Made by a program: the position numbers and the translations under genes. This document shows, piece by piece, positions 1-5,896 of a stretch of DNA of 6,276 nucleotides. This DNA is from Streptosporangiaceae bacterium (GTDB taxonomy: Bacteria; Actinomycetota; Actinomycetes; Streptosporangiales; Streptosporangiaceae). Within the stretch, counting starts at the first letter, position 1, and the number at the start of each line of letters is the position of its first letter. A model generated the notes under the pieces. The model saw nothing but the letters and a program-made list of their open reading frames with translations. It ran no database searches and had not been told where the DNA came from. The DNA is taken from positions 1-6,276 of the forward strand of contig JASIJN010000190.1 of NCBI GenBank assembly GCA_030050125.1, read 5' to 3'.

Positions 1-1290
1 TCGCTGCCCGCCACAGCCAGTAGCTCGGGCAACGCCATCTACCAGCGGCATTACCCGGGCGGGGCCACGTACGCGCCGATCACCGGCTTCGACTCGATCT
101 ACGGCTCGACCGGGGTCGAGGCCGCTTACCAGAAGTACCTGGAGGGCACGGCTCCGAGCCTGACCGTGCACAACCTGATCAGTCTGCTGACCGGCAAGGC
201 CAAGCAAGGCGCCAACGTCTACCTGACGGTCAGCCCGGCCGCGCAAAACGCGGCCTACCAGGCGCTGCTGGACGACGGCGGGCACCAGGCCGCCGTCGTC
301 GCCCTGAACCCGAGCACGGGCGCGATCCTGGCCATGGCGTCTTACCCGACGTTCAACCCGAACGAGCTCACGACGCTCGACGGCCCCCAATTGGTCAAGA
401 TCGACAACAAGCTGCTGGCCGACCCGTCCCAGCCGCTGCTCAACCGGGCCATCAATCAGACCTACCCGCCCGGCTCGTCGTTCAAGATCATTACCAGCGC
501 GGCCGGGTTCTCGACAGGGAAGGTCGCGGGCCCGCAGGCCACCATCGCGGCCCCGCAGCCGCTCCGGCTGCCCAACGGCAACCTGCTCAACAACGACGGC
601 GACGAGACCTGCTTCGGCGGTCAACCGCAGGTCATCCAGGCGTTCTTTCAGTCCTGCAACACCGCGTTCGCGAACATCGGCATGAAGGTCGGCGGGCCCG
701 CGGTGCAGAGCTACGCCACCAAGTTCGGGTGGAACGACGCGAACCTCGCCATCCCAATGCAGGTCTCGCCGAGCGTGGTCCCCAGGATCACCGATCTGTC
801 GTTCACCGCGATGACCTCGATTGGCCAGCTCGACGACCAGGTGACGCCGCTGCAGGAGGCCATGGACGCCGCCGCGATCGCCAACCACGGCACGCTCATG
901 AAGCCGTACTTGCTGCAGTCGGTGCAGGCCCCGGACCTGACCACGATCGCCAGCACCACGCCTTCGGTGCTGTCGCAAGCGGTCAGCCCTCAGGTGGCCA
1001 GCGATATCCAGTCGATGATGGTCCAGGTCACCCAGAACCCGGACGGCACCGCGTACCAGACGGCAGGGCCCCCCACGGTGGGCAGCCTGGTAATCGCAGG
1101 CAAGACCGGCACGGCGGAGAACACCATCAGCGGCGCGGGCCTGGACGACGCGGTGTTCACCTGCTTCGCGCCGGCCAGCGACCCGAAGATAGCCGTCGGC
1201 GTCATAGTAAAGGGCGGCGGCTTCGGCGCCGACGCCGCGGCGCCGATCGCAGTCAAGATCATCGAAGCTTACCTGGGGATTCATTCGTGA
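1..1290 (+). CDS. pbpA: Class B penicillin-binding protein (PbpA/FtsI-type transpeptidase), 5' end missing
   Basis: The frame is open from base 1, so the gene begins before the window; the GTG at 166 is an internal Val, not the start. About 429 C-terminal residues are present out of roughly 490 usual for actinobacterial PbpA, so the cytoplasmic tail, membrane anchor and part of the dimerisation domain are missing. The three penicillin-binding motifs are visible: SxxK as S-S-F-K with the catalytic Ser at 475-477 (in the context YPPGSSFKI), SxN as S-C-N at 652-660, and KTG at 1102-1110 (AGKTGTAE). The family cross-links peptidoglycan stem peptides on the outer face of the membrane and is the target of beta-lactams. 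Two Cys (codons 610-612 and 655-657) lie close to the SxN motif. The gene ends in TGA 37 nt before pknB, the order found in Mycobacterium and Streptomyces, where PbpA acts in division or septal wall synthesis. The family call is very secure; pbpA rather than another class B PBP rests on the neighbours. Confidence 0.95.
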   Translation, partial: SLPATASSSGNAIYQRHYPGGATYAPITGFDSIYGSTGVEAAYQKYLEGTAPSLTVHNLISLLTGKAKQGANVYLTVSPAAQNAAYQALLDDGGHQAAVVALNPSTGAILAMASYPTFNPNELTTLDGPQLVKIDNKLLADPSQPLLNRAINQTYPPGSSFKIITSAAGFSTGKVAGPQATIAAPQPLRLPNGNLLNNDGDETCFGGQPQVIQAFFQSCNTAFANIGMKVGGPAVQSYATKFGWNDANLAIPMQVSPSVVPRITDLSFTAMTSIGQLDDQVTPLQEAMDAAAIANHGTLMKPYLLQSVQAPDLTTIASTTPSVLSQAVSPQVASDIQSMMVQVTQNPDGTAYQTAGPPTVGSLVIAGKTGTAENTISGAGLDDAVFTCFAPASDPKIAVGVIVKGGGFGADAAAPIAVKIIEAYLGIHS

Positions 1291-1312
1291 ACAGCCAGAC
1301 CCGATACCACGC

Positions 1313-1319
1313 AGGGCGG
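1313..1319 (+). promoter_or_regulatory. Ribosome binding site of pknB
   Basis: AGGGCGG lies 8 nt before the GTG at 1328 and supports that start over the in-frame ATG at 1337, which has no good purine-rich site at suitable distance. No separate promoter is visible in the 37-nt gap after pbpA. Confidence 0.5.
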
Positions 1320-1327
1320 TAACGCAA

Positions 1328-3094
1328 GTGCGAGACATGACACAGCCACGGCTGCTCGGCGGCCGTTACGAGCTCGACGGGATCGTCGGGCGCGGTGGCA
1401 TGGCCGAGGTGTTCCGGGCCCGCGACATCCGCCTCGACCGCATCGTCGCTGTGAAGACGCTCCGCGACGACCTGGCCAGGGACCAGACCTTCCAGGCCAG
1501 GTTCCGCCGCGAGGCTCAGTCGGCCGCCTCGCTCAACCACCCGAGCATCGTGGCGGTGTACGACACCGGCGAGGACATGGTCGGCCACACCCCGGTTCCG
1601 TATATCGTCATGGAGTACGTCGACGGCCGGACGCTCCGCGACCTGCTGCGAGACGACCGCAGGCTGCTCCCGGAGCGGGCGCTCGAGATCACCGACGGAG
1701 TGCTGCGGGCCCTGGACTACAGCCACCGCAACGGGATCGTGCACCGCGACATAAAGCCCGGCAACGTGATGCTGACCCGGACCGGCGACGTCAAGGTCAT
1801 GGACTTCGGCATTGCCAGGGCGGTCAGCGACGCCCAGGCCACGATGACCCAGACAGCGCAGGTCATCGGCACCGCCCAGTACCTGTCGCCGGAGCAGGCC
1901 CGCGGCGAGCGGGTGGACGCCCGCAGCGACCTGTACTCCACCGGCTGCCTGCTCTACGAGCTGCTGACCGGCCGGCCGCCGTTCACCGGTGACTCCCCGG
2001 TCGCGATCGCCTACCAGCACGTCCGGGAGAACCCGATCCCGCCGTCCCGGGTGGATCCGGAGATCCCGCCGTGGGCGGACTCGATCGTGCTCAAGGCGAT
2101 GGCCAAGGATCCCGGGGACCGGTACCAGTCGGCCGGGGAGATGCGCAACGATATCCAGCGCGCACTGCAGGGCATGCCGGTCGCCGCGCCGACCCGGGCC
2201 GACGCCTACCAGGGCACCCGCCGGATGGGGCCGGGCACCCAGATGCCCGGCTCGACGAGCGCGATCCCGCCGTATGACTACGGCCCTCCGGAGGAGCCGC
2301 AGCGCCGTGGCGGCCGCAGGAAGTGGCCGTGGGTGATCGCCGCTGTGGTCGCCGTGCTCCTGATCGCGGGCCTGGTCTATGTCGTCAAGTACGTCTCGGG
2401 CAGCGGCGGCAGCTACGCGGTCCCCGACGTCGTGGGCCTGCCCGTGGCCACGGCCGAGAAGGAGATCGCCAACGCGCACCTGGTCTCCGCGGTGGTACCC
2501 AAGGCGTCCAGCTCGGTGCCCAAGAACGACGTGATCAGTACCAGCCCGGCCAACGGGACCAACGTGCCGAAGGGCAGCACGGTCAAGCTGTACGTGTCCA
2601 CCGGCGCGGCGATGGTCAAGGTCCCGCACGTGGTGGGGGACAGCGCGAGCCAGGCGCAGAGCATCCTGCAGAACGCGGGCTTCACGGTCTTCCAGAAACA
2701 GCTGCCCAACTCCTCGGCCCCGCTCAACCAGGTGGTGCGCCAAAACCCGCCCGGGGGCGCACTCGAGCCCACCGGCACCCAGGTCACGATCTACGTCTCG
2801 GGCGGCGGGACCGCGGTGCCCGGCGTCGTCGGCCAGAGTCAGCAAGCGGCCACTCAGGAGCTGGAGAACGACGGGTTCAGCGTGGACCCGATTACCCAGG
2901 GCGGCCCCGGCGCGAGCGGCTTCCCACCGGGAACGGTGTGGAAGACGAGCCCGTCGGCGGGGACGGTGCTGGCGCCGAACTCGACCGTGGACATCTTCAT
3001 CGTGCCGCAGCAGACCTCGCCGCCGACCACCGCCCCGCCGACCACGTCACCACCGTCCACGTCACCACCGAGCAGCCCGCCGCCGACGGCGTAG
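1328..3094 (+). CDS. pknB: Serine/threonine protein kinase PknB with three PASTA domains
   Basis: A 588-residue transmembrane receptor kinase. The kinase domain (about residues 12-280) has every key element: Gly-rich loop GRGGMAEV (21-28), ATP-anchoring Lys43 in AVK, Glu62, catalytic loop HRDIKPGN (139-146, catalytic Asp141), DFG (159-161) and an activation loop TMTQT (172-176) matching the autophosphorylated Thr pair of M. tuberculosis PknB. A Pro/Gly/Tyr-rich juxtamembrane linker (about 281-333) with an RRGGRRK stop-transfer patch precedes one membrane helix (about 334-354). Three PASTA repeats follow outside the cell (about 363-425, 430-491, 495-560), then a Ser/Thr/Pro-rich tail (561-588). 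PASTA domains of this family bind muropeptides and couple wall state to phosphorylation of division and wall-synthesis proteins. M. tuberculosis PknB has four PASTA repeats, so this one is a repeat shorter. The GTG start is chosen from its ribosome binding site; the ATG nine bases later would remove only three residues. Neighbours pbpA and crgA support the assignment. Confidence 0.97.
   Translation: MRDMTQPRLLGGRYELDGIVGRGGMAEVFRARDIRLDRIVAVKTLRDDLARDQTFQARFRREAQSAASLNHPSIVAVYDTGEDMVGHTPVPYIVMEYVDGRTLRDLLRDDRRLLPERALEITDGVLRALDYSHRNGIVHRDIKPGNVMLTRTGDVKVMDFGIARAVSDAQATMTQTAQVIGTAQYLSPEQARGERVDARSDLYSTGCLLYELLTGRPPFTGDSPVAIAYQHVRENPIPPSRVDPEIPPWADSIVLKAMAKDPGDRYQSAGEMRNDIQRALQGMPVAAPTRADAYQGTRRMGPGTQMPGSTSAIPPYDYGPPEEPQRRGGRRKWPWVIAAVVAVLLIAGLVYVVKYVSGSGGSYAVPDVVGLPVATAEKEIANAHLVSAVVPKASSSVPKNDVISTSPANGTNVPKGSTVKLYVSTGAAMVKVPHVVGDSASQAQSILQNAGFTVFQKQLPNSSAPLNQVVRQNPPGGALEPTGTQVTIYVSGGGTAVPGVVGQSQQAATQELENDGFSVDPITQGGPGASGFPPGTVWKTSPSAGTVLAPNSTVDIFIVPQQTSPPTTAPPTTSPPSTSPPSSPPPTA
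3021..3070 (+). repeat. Short tandem repeats coding the Thr/Ser-Pro tail of PknB
   Basis: Two 15-nt units, 3041-3055 and 3056-3070, match at 14 of 15 positions. Just upstream, CGCCGACCAC occurs twice (3021-3030 and 3036-3045). They encode TTAPP, TTSPP and STSPP blocks of the extracellular PknB tail. Such tails are low-complexity and may vary in copy number; Thr/Pro-rich exported segments in actinobacteria can be O-mannosylated, which is inference here. Confidence 0.7.
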
Positions 3095-3111
3095 AATCCA
3101 AGCAGTCAAGC

Positions 3112-3116
3112 AGGAG
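3112..3116 (+). promoter_or_regulatory. Ribosome binding site of crgA
   Basis: AGGAG, part of the purine run 3112-3120, lies 6 nt before the GTG at 3123 and fixes the crgA start. It is the strongest Shine-Dalgarno match in the window and sits in a 28-nt gap with no room for an obvious promoter, suggesting co-transcription with pknB. Confidence 0.7.
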
Positions 3117-3122
3117 AGGGCC

Positions 3123-3371
3123 GTGCCCAAATCCCGAGTCAGAACAAAGTCGGTCTACACGCCGCCGCAGAGGTCAACCAGGGGCAGGGTCACCGCGCGG
3201 TGGCTGGTCCCAGCGATGCTGGGCTGCCTCCTGTTCGGCCTGGCCTGGATCGCGCTGTTCTACATCACCGGGGGCACCACCCCGGTGCAGAGCTTCCTCG
3301 GCGACTGGAACCTGGTGGCCGGGTTCGGATTCATCATCATCGGCGTGGGCCTGTCCACCAAGTGGCGTTAG
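3123..3371 (+). CDS. crgA: Cell division protein CrgA
   Basis: An 82-residue protein with the typical CrgA build: a basic, Pro-containing cytoplasmic N-terminus beginning MPKSRVR with YTPP near residue 12, a first membrane helix about residues 27-48 (from RWLVPAMLG), a short external loop with the conserved DWN (61-63), a second helix about 64-78, and the C-terminal hallmark TKWR (79-82). CrgA is a small integral membrane protein of actinobacteria. In mycobacteria it binds FtsZ, FtsQ, FtsI and other septal proteins, and in Streptomyces it modulates FtsZ-ring formation during sporulation. The GTG start is set by the AGGAG site 6 nt upstream. It follows pknB by only 28 nt; in M. tuberculosis and Streptomyces other genes usually lie between the two. 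Length and motifs leave little doubt. Confidence 0.96.
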   Translation: MPKSRVRTKSVYTPPQRSTRGRVTARWLVPAMLGCLLFGLAWIALFYITGGTTPVQSFLGDWNLVAGFGFIIIGVGLSTKWR

Positions 3372-3377
3372 CGCCAC
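3362..3377. repeat. Small inverted repeat around the crgA stop codon
   Basis: GTGGCG (3362-3367) and CGCCAC (3372-3377) are perfect 6-bp arms around a 4-nt loop that holds the crgA TAG stop. It has no T-run. It may be a weak 3'-end hairpin or chance in GC-rich DNA. Confidence 0.35.
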
Positions 3378-3419
3378 CGGCCGCTACCGGGCCATGCCAA
3401 GGTGACGAAGGCTGATGTC

Positions 3420-3452
3420 AGCGTGGCTTCAGCCGAACGCCGAAGCCACGCT
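3420..3452. terminator. Candidate bidirectional terminator hairpin between crgA and the rhomboid gene
   Basis: AGCGTGGCTTC (3420-3430) and GAAGCCACGCT (3442-3452) are perfect 11-bp arms around an 11-nt loop. The hairpin lies 48 nt after crgA and spans the last codons and stop of the convergent rhomboid gene, where both transcripts should end. There is no T-run on either strand, as is common for actinobacterial terminators, so the role is inferred from strength and place. Confidence 0.5.
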
Positions 3453-4334
3453 CGCGATCACCTGGTGATCGCGCACCACCACGGCCAGGATCAGCAGTCC
3501 CACGACGGCCACGGTCGTGCCCCCCTGGATTAGCGCCCGGTTGGCCCGCGGGGCGTAGGCGTAGGCGGCGGTCAGGAGCCCGCCGGCCACCAGCCCGCCC
3601 AGATGGGCCTGCCAGGCGATGTTCGGCACGATGAAGCCGATGACCAGGTTGAGCACCACCACGGTGACGATCCACCTGCTGTCAAGCCGCAGCCGCCTGG
3701 CCACCACGAACCAGGCACCGAACAGGCCGAAGATGGCGCCGGAGGCGCCGAGCGCCAGCTCGTAAGGGACCAGCAGGTACAGGGCCACCGAGCCGCCGAG
3801 CGCGCTGACCAGGTACACGGTGAGGTAGCGCAGGTGGCCGAGCAGCCGCTCCAGCGCCGGGCCCACCAGGATCAGCGCCCACATGTTGAAGATGATGTCC
3901 AGCGGCCCGAGGCCGCCGCCGGGCGGCGCGAAGAACGCGGACGTTATGAGGCGATACCACTGGCCCTCGGCCACGCCCTGCAACGGCCCTCCGTTGCTGA
4001 ACCGGCCGAGGCCGATCATGCCGGCGTCGTAGCCGATGCTCGGGCGAGCCAGTTCGGCCAGGTACAACACGACGTTGAGGCCGACCAGCACCCAGGTCAC
4101 CACCGCGCCGGACACCGCCCGGCCGCCGAATACGGCGGTGGCCGAGCGGGTGCCGCGGTTTCCCGCCCGCACGCAGTCCACGCACTGCTGGCCCACGGCC
4201 GCGGAGCGCAAACAGTCCGGGCAGGCGTGCCGGCCGCACCGGACGCACGATACGTAGGTCTCCCGGCCCGGGTGCCGGAAGCAGGTGGGGACGCCCGTGG
4301 TCGGTTCGGTGCCTGGGCCTGGCGGCGCGGCCAC
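3429..4334 (-). CDS. Rhomboid-family intramembrane protease homologue with N-terminal zinc-ribbon
   Basis: A 301-residue membrane protein. Residues 18-54 form a B-box-like metal-binding region with C18, H21, C30, C33, C38, C41, C51 and C54, common in actinobacterial rhomboids. About seven hydrophobic helices follow (near 78-95, 144-162, 168-189, 193-212, 220-238, 243-261, 271-288). The catalytic Ser is S198 in GASG and the partner His is H244 in AHLGG; N150 in FNMW matches Asn154 of E. coli GlpG. The residue four before it, where GlpG has the oxyanion-hole His150, is Asp146 here, so activity may be altered. Rhomboids cleave membrane helices within the bilayer; substrates in this group are mostly unknown. 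The GTG start follows the ppi stop by 2 nt, with GAGG (4340-4343) 5 nt upstream, so translation is probably coupled. The family is certain; proteolytic competence is not. Confidence 0.93.
   Translation of the reverse strand: MAAPPGPGTEPTTGVPTCFRHPGRETYVSCVRCGRHACPDCLRSAAVGQQCVDCVRAGNRGTRSATAVFGGRAVSGAVVTWVLVGLNVVLYLAELARPSIGYDAGMIGLGRFSNGGPLQGVAEGQWYRLITSAFFAPPGGGLGPLDIIFNMWALILVGPALERLLGHLRYLTVYLVSALGGSVALYLLVPYELALGASGAIFGLFGAWFVVARRLRLDSRWIVTVVVLNLVIGFIVPNIAWQAHLGGLVAGGLLTAAYAYAPRANRALIQGGTTVAVVGLLILAVVVRDHQVIASVASAFG
3453..3473. repeat. 21-bp palindrome in the rhomboid 3' end
   Basis: CGCGATCACC (3453-3462) and GGTGATCGCG (3464-3473) are perfect 10-bp arms around one base. It directly abuts the hairpin ending at 3452. 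It encodes RDHQVIA of the rhomboid C-terminus. It could be a protein-binding site, or with its neighbour a double 3'-end structure. Confidence 0.6.
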
Positions 4335-4336
4335 GG

Positions 4337-4879
4337 TTACCTCGCGGAGTCTCCGGCGCCGTTCTGGCGCTCGACGGTGACCGACTCCAGCACGACGTCC
4401 TGCACCGGACGATCGTTGCGGCCGGTCTGTACCTGGCTGATCCGGTCAACGACATCGCTGCCGTCGATGACCTCGCCGAAAATGGTGTGCTTGCCGTTGA
4501 GGTGCGGCGTGGGCACCACCGTGATGAAGAACTGGGAACCGTTCGTGCCGGGACCCGCGTTGGCCATGGCCAGCAGGTAGGGCCGGTCGAACCGGAGATC
4601 CGGGTGGATCTCGTCGGCGAACTTGTAGCCGGGGCCGCCGGTTCCGGTGCCGAGCGGATCCCCGCCCTGGATCATGAACTGGGGAATCACGCGGTGAAAG
4701 ATCGTCCCGTCATAAAGCTTCTCCTGAACCTGCTTCCTCGTCCGGGGGTCGGTCCACTCGCGTGACCCCTCGGCGAGATCAACGAAATTCCGCACAGTCT
4801 TCGGCGCCTGATCGGGGAAGAGCCGGATGTGCACCGTTCCCTGACTGGTCCGCAGCGTGGCGGTGAGCGTGTTAGTCAT
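4337..4879 (-). CDS. ppiA: Cyclophilin-type peptidyl-prolyl cis-trans isomerase
   Basis: A 180-residue cytoplasmic cyclophilin with no signal peptide or membrane helix; M. tuberculosis PpiA has a similar length and genomic place. It catalyses cis-trans isomerisation of Xaa-Pro bonds. Active-site residues, by comparison with human CypA, are in place: R63, F68, M69 and Q71 in FHRVIPQFMIQGGD, A106-N107 in MANAG, F117 in SQFF, L127 and H131. H126 stands where human CypA has Trp, as in many bacterial members. The insert EWTDPRTRK near residues 41-49 is typical of the actinobacterial form. The ATG at 4877-4879 is chosen because GAGG (4888-4891 on the plus strand) lies 8 nt upstream and homology begins there; the frame remains open for 26 codons further upstream without family similarity. 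It heads a probable two-gene operon with the rhomboid and is divergent from the DUF5324-like gene. Confidence 0.95.
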   Translation of the reverse strand: MTNTLTATLRTSQGTVHIRLFPDQAPKTVRNFVDLAEGSREWTDPRTRKQVQEKLYDGTIFHRVIPQFMIQGGDPLGTGTGGPGYKFADEIHPDLRFDRPYLLAMANAGPGTNGSQFFITVVPTPHLNGKHTIFGEVIDGSDVVDRISQVQTGRNDRPVQDVVLESVTVERQNGAGDSAR

Positions 4880-5001
4880 GAAGAGATCCTCGCACGACCA
4901 GAGTATTGCTCCGGCCCGATTGCTCTGGCCATCCAGGCGGCACGGTTGACGAGCCAACCCAGGGGAAGTGTTCAGGCGGGGAAGACTCGTGGGAGGTTCT
5001 A
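4880..5001. promoter_or_regulatory. Divergent intergenic region with a small inverted repeat
   Basis: This 122-nt stretch must hold the promoters of ppiA (-) and the DUF5324-like gene (+). A TTGACG at 4946-4951 resembles a -35 box for the + strand, but no good -10 follows at 17-18 nt. Overlapping it, GGTTG (4944-4948) and CAACC (4955-4959) form a 5-bp inverted repeat that could be an operator. No minus-strand promoter is convincing. The ribosome binding site of ppiA is at 4888-4891. Confidence 0.3.
4991..4996 (+). promoter_or_regulatory. Ribosome binding site of the DUF5324-like gene
   Basis: GGGAGG lies 5 nt before the GTG at 5002 but 14 nt before the in-frame ATG at 5011. This favours the GTG start. 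Confidence 0.55.
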
Positions 5002-5541
5002 GTGTCCCTTATGACCAGGAAGAATAATGATCGCGGCAGGTACAGCACCGCAAGGCAGCGCGCGGTTGACGCCGCGACGCAGGTGATGCCGATGGCGAAG
5101 AACGCCGGGATGATGGCCAGGCAGACCGCGGGAGACGCCGCAGCCTGGGCCGCGCCGCGGGTGCAGGACGCGCGCTCGTGGGCGGCACCGCAGTTGGAGC
5201 AGGCGGGCCTCGCGGTCCGCGACAAGATCGCGCCAGCGATCTCCGAGAAGATCGCACCGGCCATCTCGGCCGCGCTTGTCGAGGCCGCGCACCGGCTCGA
5301 CGACTCCGTGCCTGCCCCGCCGCCGCGGCGCTGGCCGCGGGTGCTGGGCGCGTTCGCGATGATCGCCGCGCTGGGCAGCGCGGTTGCCGCGGTCATCATG
5401 CGGCGCCAGCCAGACGCCTCAAGTTTCGGCGCCCAGGATCAGCCAACCATGCCGGACCAGGGTGCCGGCGGTTCCGCGCCGGGACGCACTGCCGATGGTG
5501 ACGAGGAGTCCACGGTCGACGGGCAGATGCCCTCGTCCTGA
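5002..5541 (+). CDS. Ala-rich single-pass membrane protein, DUF5324-like
   Basis: A 179-residue protein of unknown function. Residues 1-100 are Ala-rich, charged, amphipathic helix without Cys; WAAP and IAPA motifs recur and KIAPAIS appears twice in tandem (75-81, 83-89). A Pro-rich hinge with basic residues (PAPPPRRWPR, 104-113) leads into one membrane helix (about 114-132), RRQ, then an acidic, Gly/Ser/Pro-rich disordered tail. There is no N-terminal signal sequence, so the helical part is probably cytoplasmic by the positive-inside rule only if the tail is exported; basic residues flank both sides, so topology is uncertain. Build and position (beside ppiA, rhomboid and crgA) match the DUF5324 protein of Streptomyces; this is recognition from pattern, not a database search. 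The GTG start is chosen from its ribosome binding site; ATG at 5011 would remove three residues. A strong hairpin follows 51 nt after the stop. Confidence 0.8.
   Translation: MSLMTRKNNDRGRYSTARQRAVDAATQVMPMAKNAGMMARQTAGDAAAWAAPRVQDARSWAAPQLEQAGLAVRDKIAPAISEKIAPAISAALVEAAHRLDDSVPAPPPRRWPRVLGAFAMIAALGSAVAAVIMRRQPDASSFGAQDQPTMPDQGAGGSAPGRTADGDEESTVDGQMPSS
5224..5271 (+). repeat. Tandem 24-nt repeat inside the DUF5324-like gene
   Basis: Units 5224-5247 and 5248-5271 match at 19 of 24 positions and encode KIAPAISE and KIAPAISA. Most differences are in third codon positions, which suggests an old duplication with the protein sequence kept. Confidence 0.65.
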
Positions 5542-5556
5542 CCGGGCGGGGCGCGC

Positions 5557-5572
5557 GTCCCGGCACCGGGAC
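5557..5572. repeat. Small inverted repeat after the DUF5324-like gene
   Basis: GTCCCGG (5557-5563) and CCGGGAC (5566-5572) are 7-bp arms separated by 2 nt; as RNA it would form a 6-bp stem with a GCAC loop. It lies 15 nt after the stop and 20 nt before the larger hairpin, and may be part of a tandem terminator. Confidence 0.45.
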
Positions 5573-5592
5573 CTGCGCCGCCGCGAGATCCG

Positions 5593-5627
5593 ACGGACCG
5601 GCCCGCCCCTGCGGCGGGCCGGTCCGT
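5593..5627 (+). terminator. Strong GC-rich hairpin terminator of the DUF5324-like gene
   Basis: ACGGACCGGCCCGCC (5593-5607) and GGCGGGCCGGTCCGT (5613-5627) are perfect 15-bp arms around a 5-nt loop. It is the longest perfect hairpin in the window and lies 51 nt after the stop. A U-tract is absent (GTGTCC follows), which is usual in high-GC actinobacteria. Confidence 0.75.
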
Positions 5628-5830
5628 GTCCGCACCCGGCCGCCTCCCCGCCCCGCACCGCCTCCGACCCCGCCGCTCCGTCGCCGCACTACCCAGCACC
5701 GCCACCGCCCCCCACCATCACAGGCTCGCTCACTCAGCCGCATCGCCGACCCGCTGGCTTCCGCCTCCCGGTCCGAGCTTCATCGCCCCGTCCCTGGCTT
5801 CGACCCGGTCGCCGCGTTCCCGGCCAGCGG
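5628..5830. other. C-rich non-coding spacer
   Basis: No credible gene is seen; the open frames here are what GC-rich DNA gives by default. The + strand is strongly C-skewed (38 C against 11 G in 5641-5700). No RNA gene or promoter was recognised. Confidence 0.6.
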
Positions 5831-5890
5831 GCCCGACCCCCCGGACGCACACCCGGGCGTCTCGGCCCGACCCCCGGACTCACACCCGGG
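5831..5890 (+). repeat. Two-copy direct repeat with hairpin-forming 3' ends
   Basis: A 27-nt copy (5831-5857) and a 26-nt copy (5865-5890) differ by one C in a C-run and one G/T change; the period is 34 nt. Each can form a small hairpin with what follows: GACGC (5844-5848) with GCGTC (5857-5861), and CCGGAC (5874-5879) with GTCCGG (5890-5895). The role is unknown. Confidence 0.6.
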
Positions 5891-5895
5891 TCCGG
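5884..5895 (+). repeat. Left copy of 12-nt direct repeat
   Basis: ACCCGGGTCCGG is identical to 6103-6114. The two copies bracket the AT-richer island at 5896-6102. No terminal inverted repeats were seen inside, so a mobile element is not supported. Confidence 0.5.
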
Positions 5896-5896
5896 T

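Noticed and set aside
166..1290. GTG at 166 as the start of the penicillin-binding protein
   Set aside because: The frame is open with homologous sequence back to base 1; 166 is an internal Val codon.
1259..2845. Long minus-strand open frame opposite pknB
   Set aside because: It is a shadow of the kinase gene: His/Arg/Gly-rich composition, and the kinase motifs are all on the + strand.
4880..4957. 26-residue N-terminal extension of the cyclophilin
   Set aside because: It has no family similarity, and the ATG at 4877-4879 has its own ribosome binding site.
4906..5001. 32-residue extension of the DUF5324-like protein from a TTG
   Set aside because: There is no ribosome binding site and no helix-like composition; GGGAGG points to GTG 5002.
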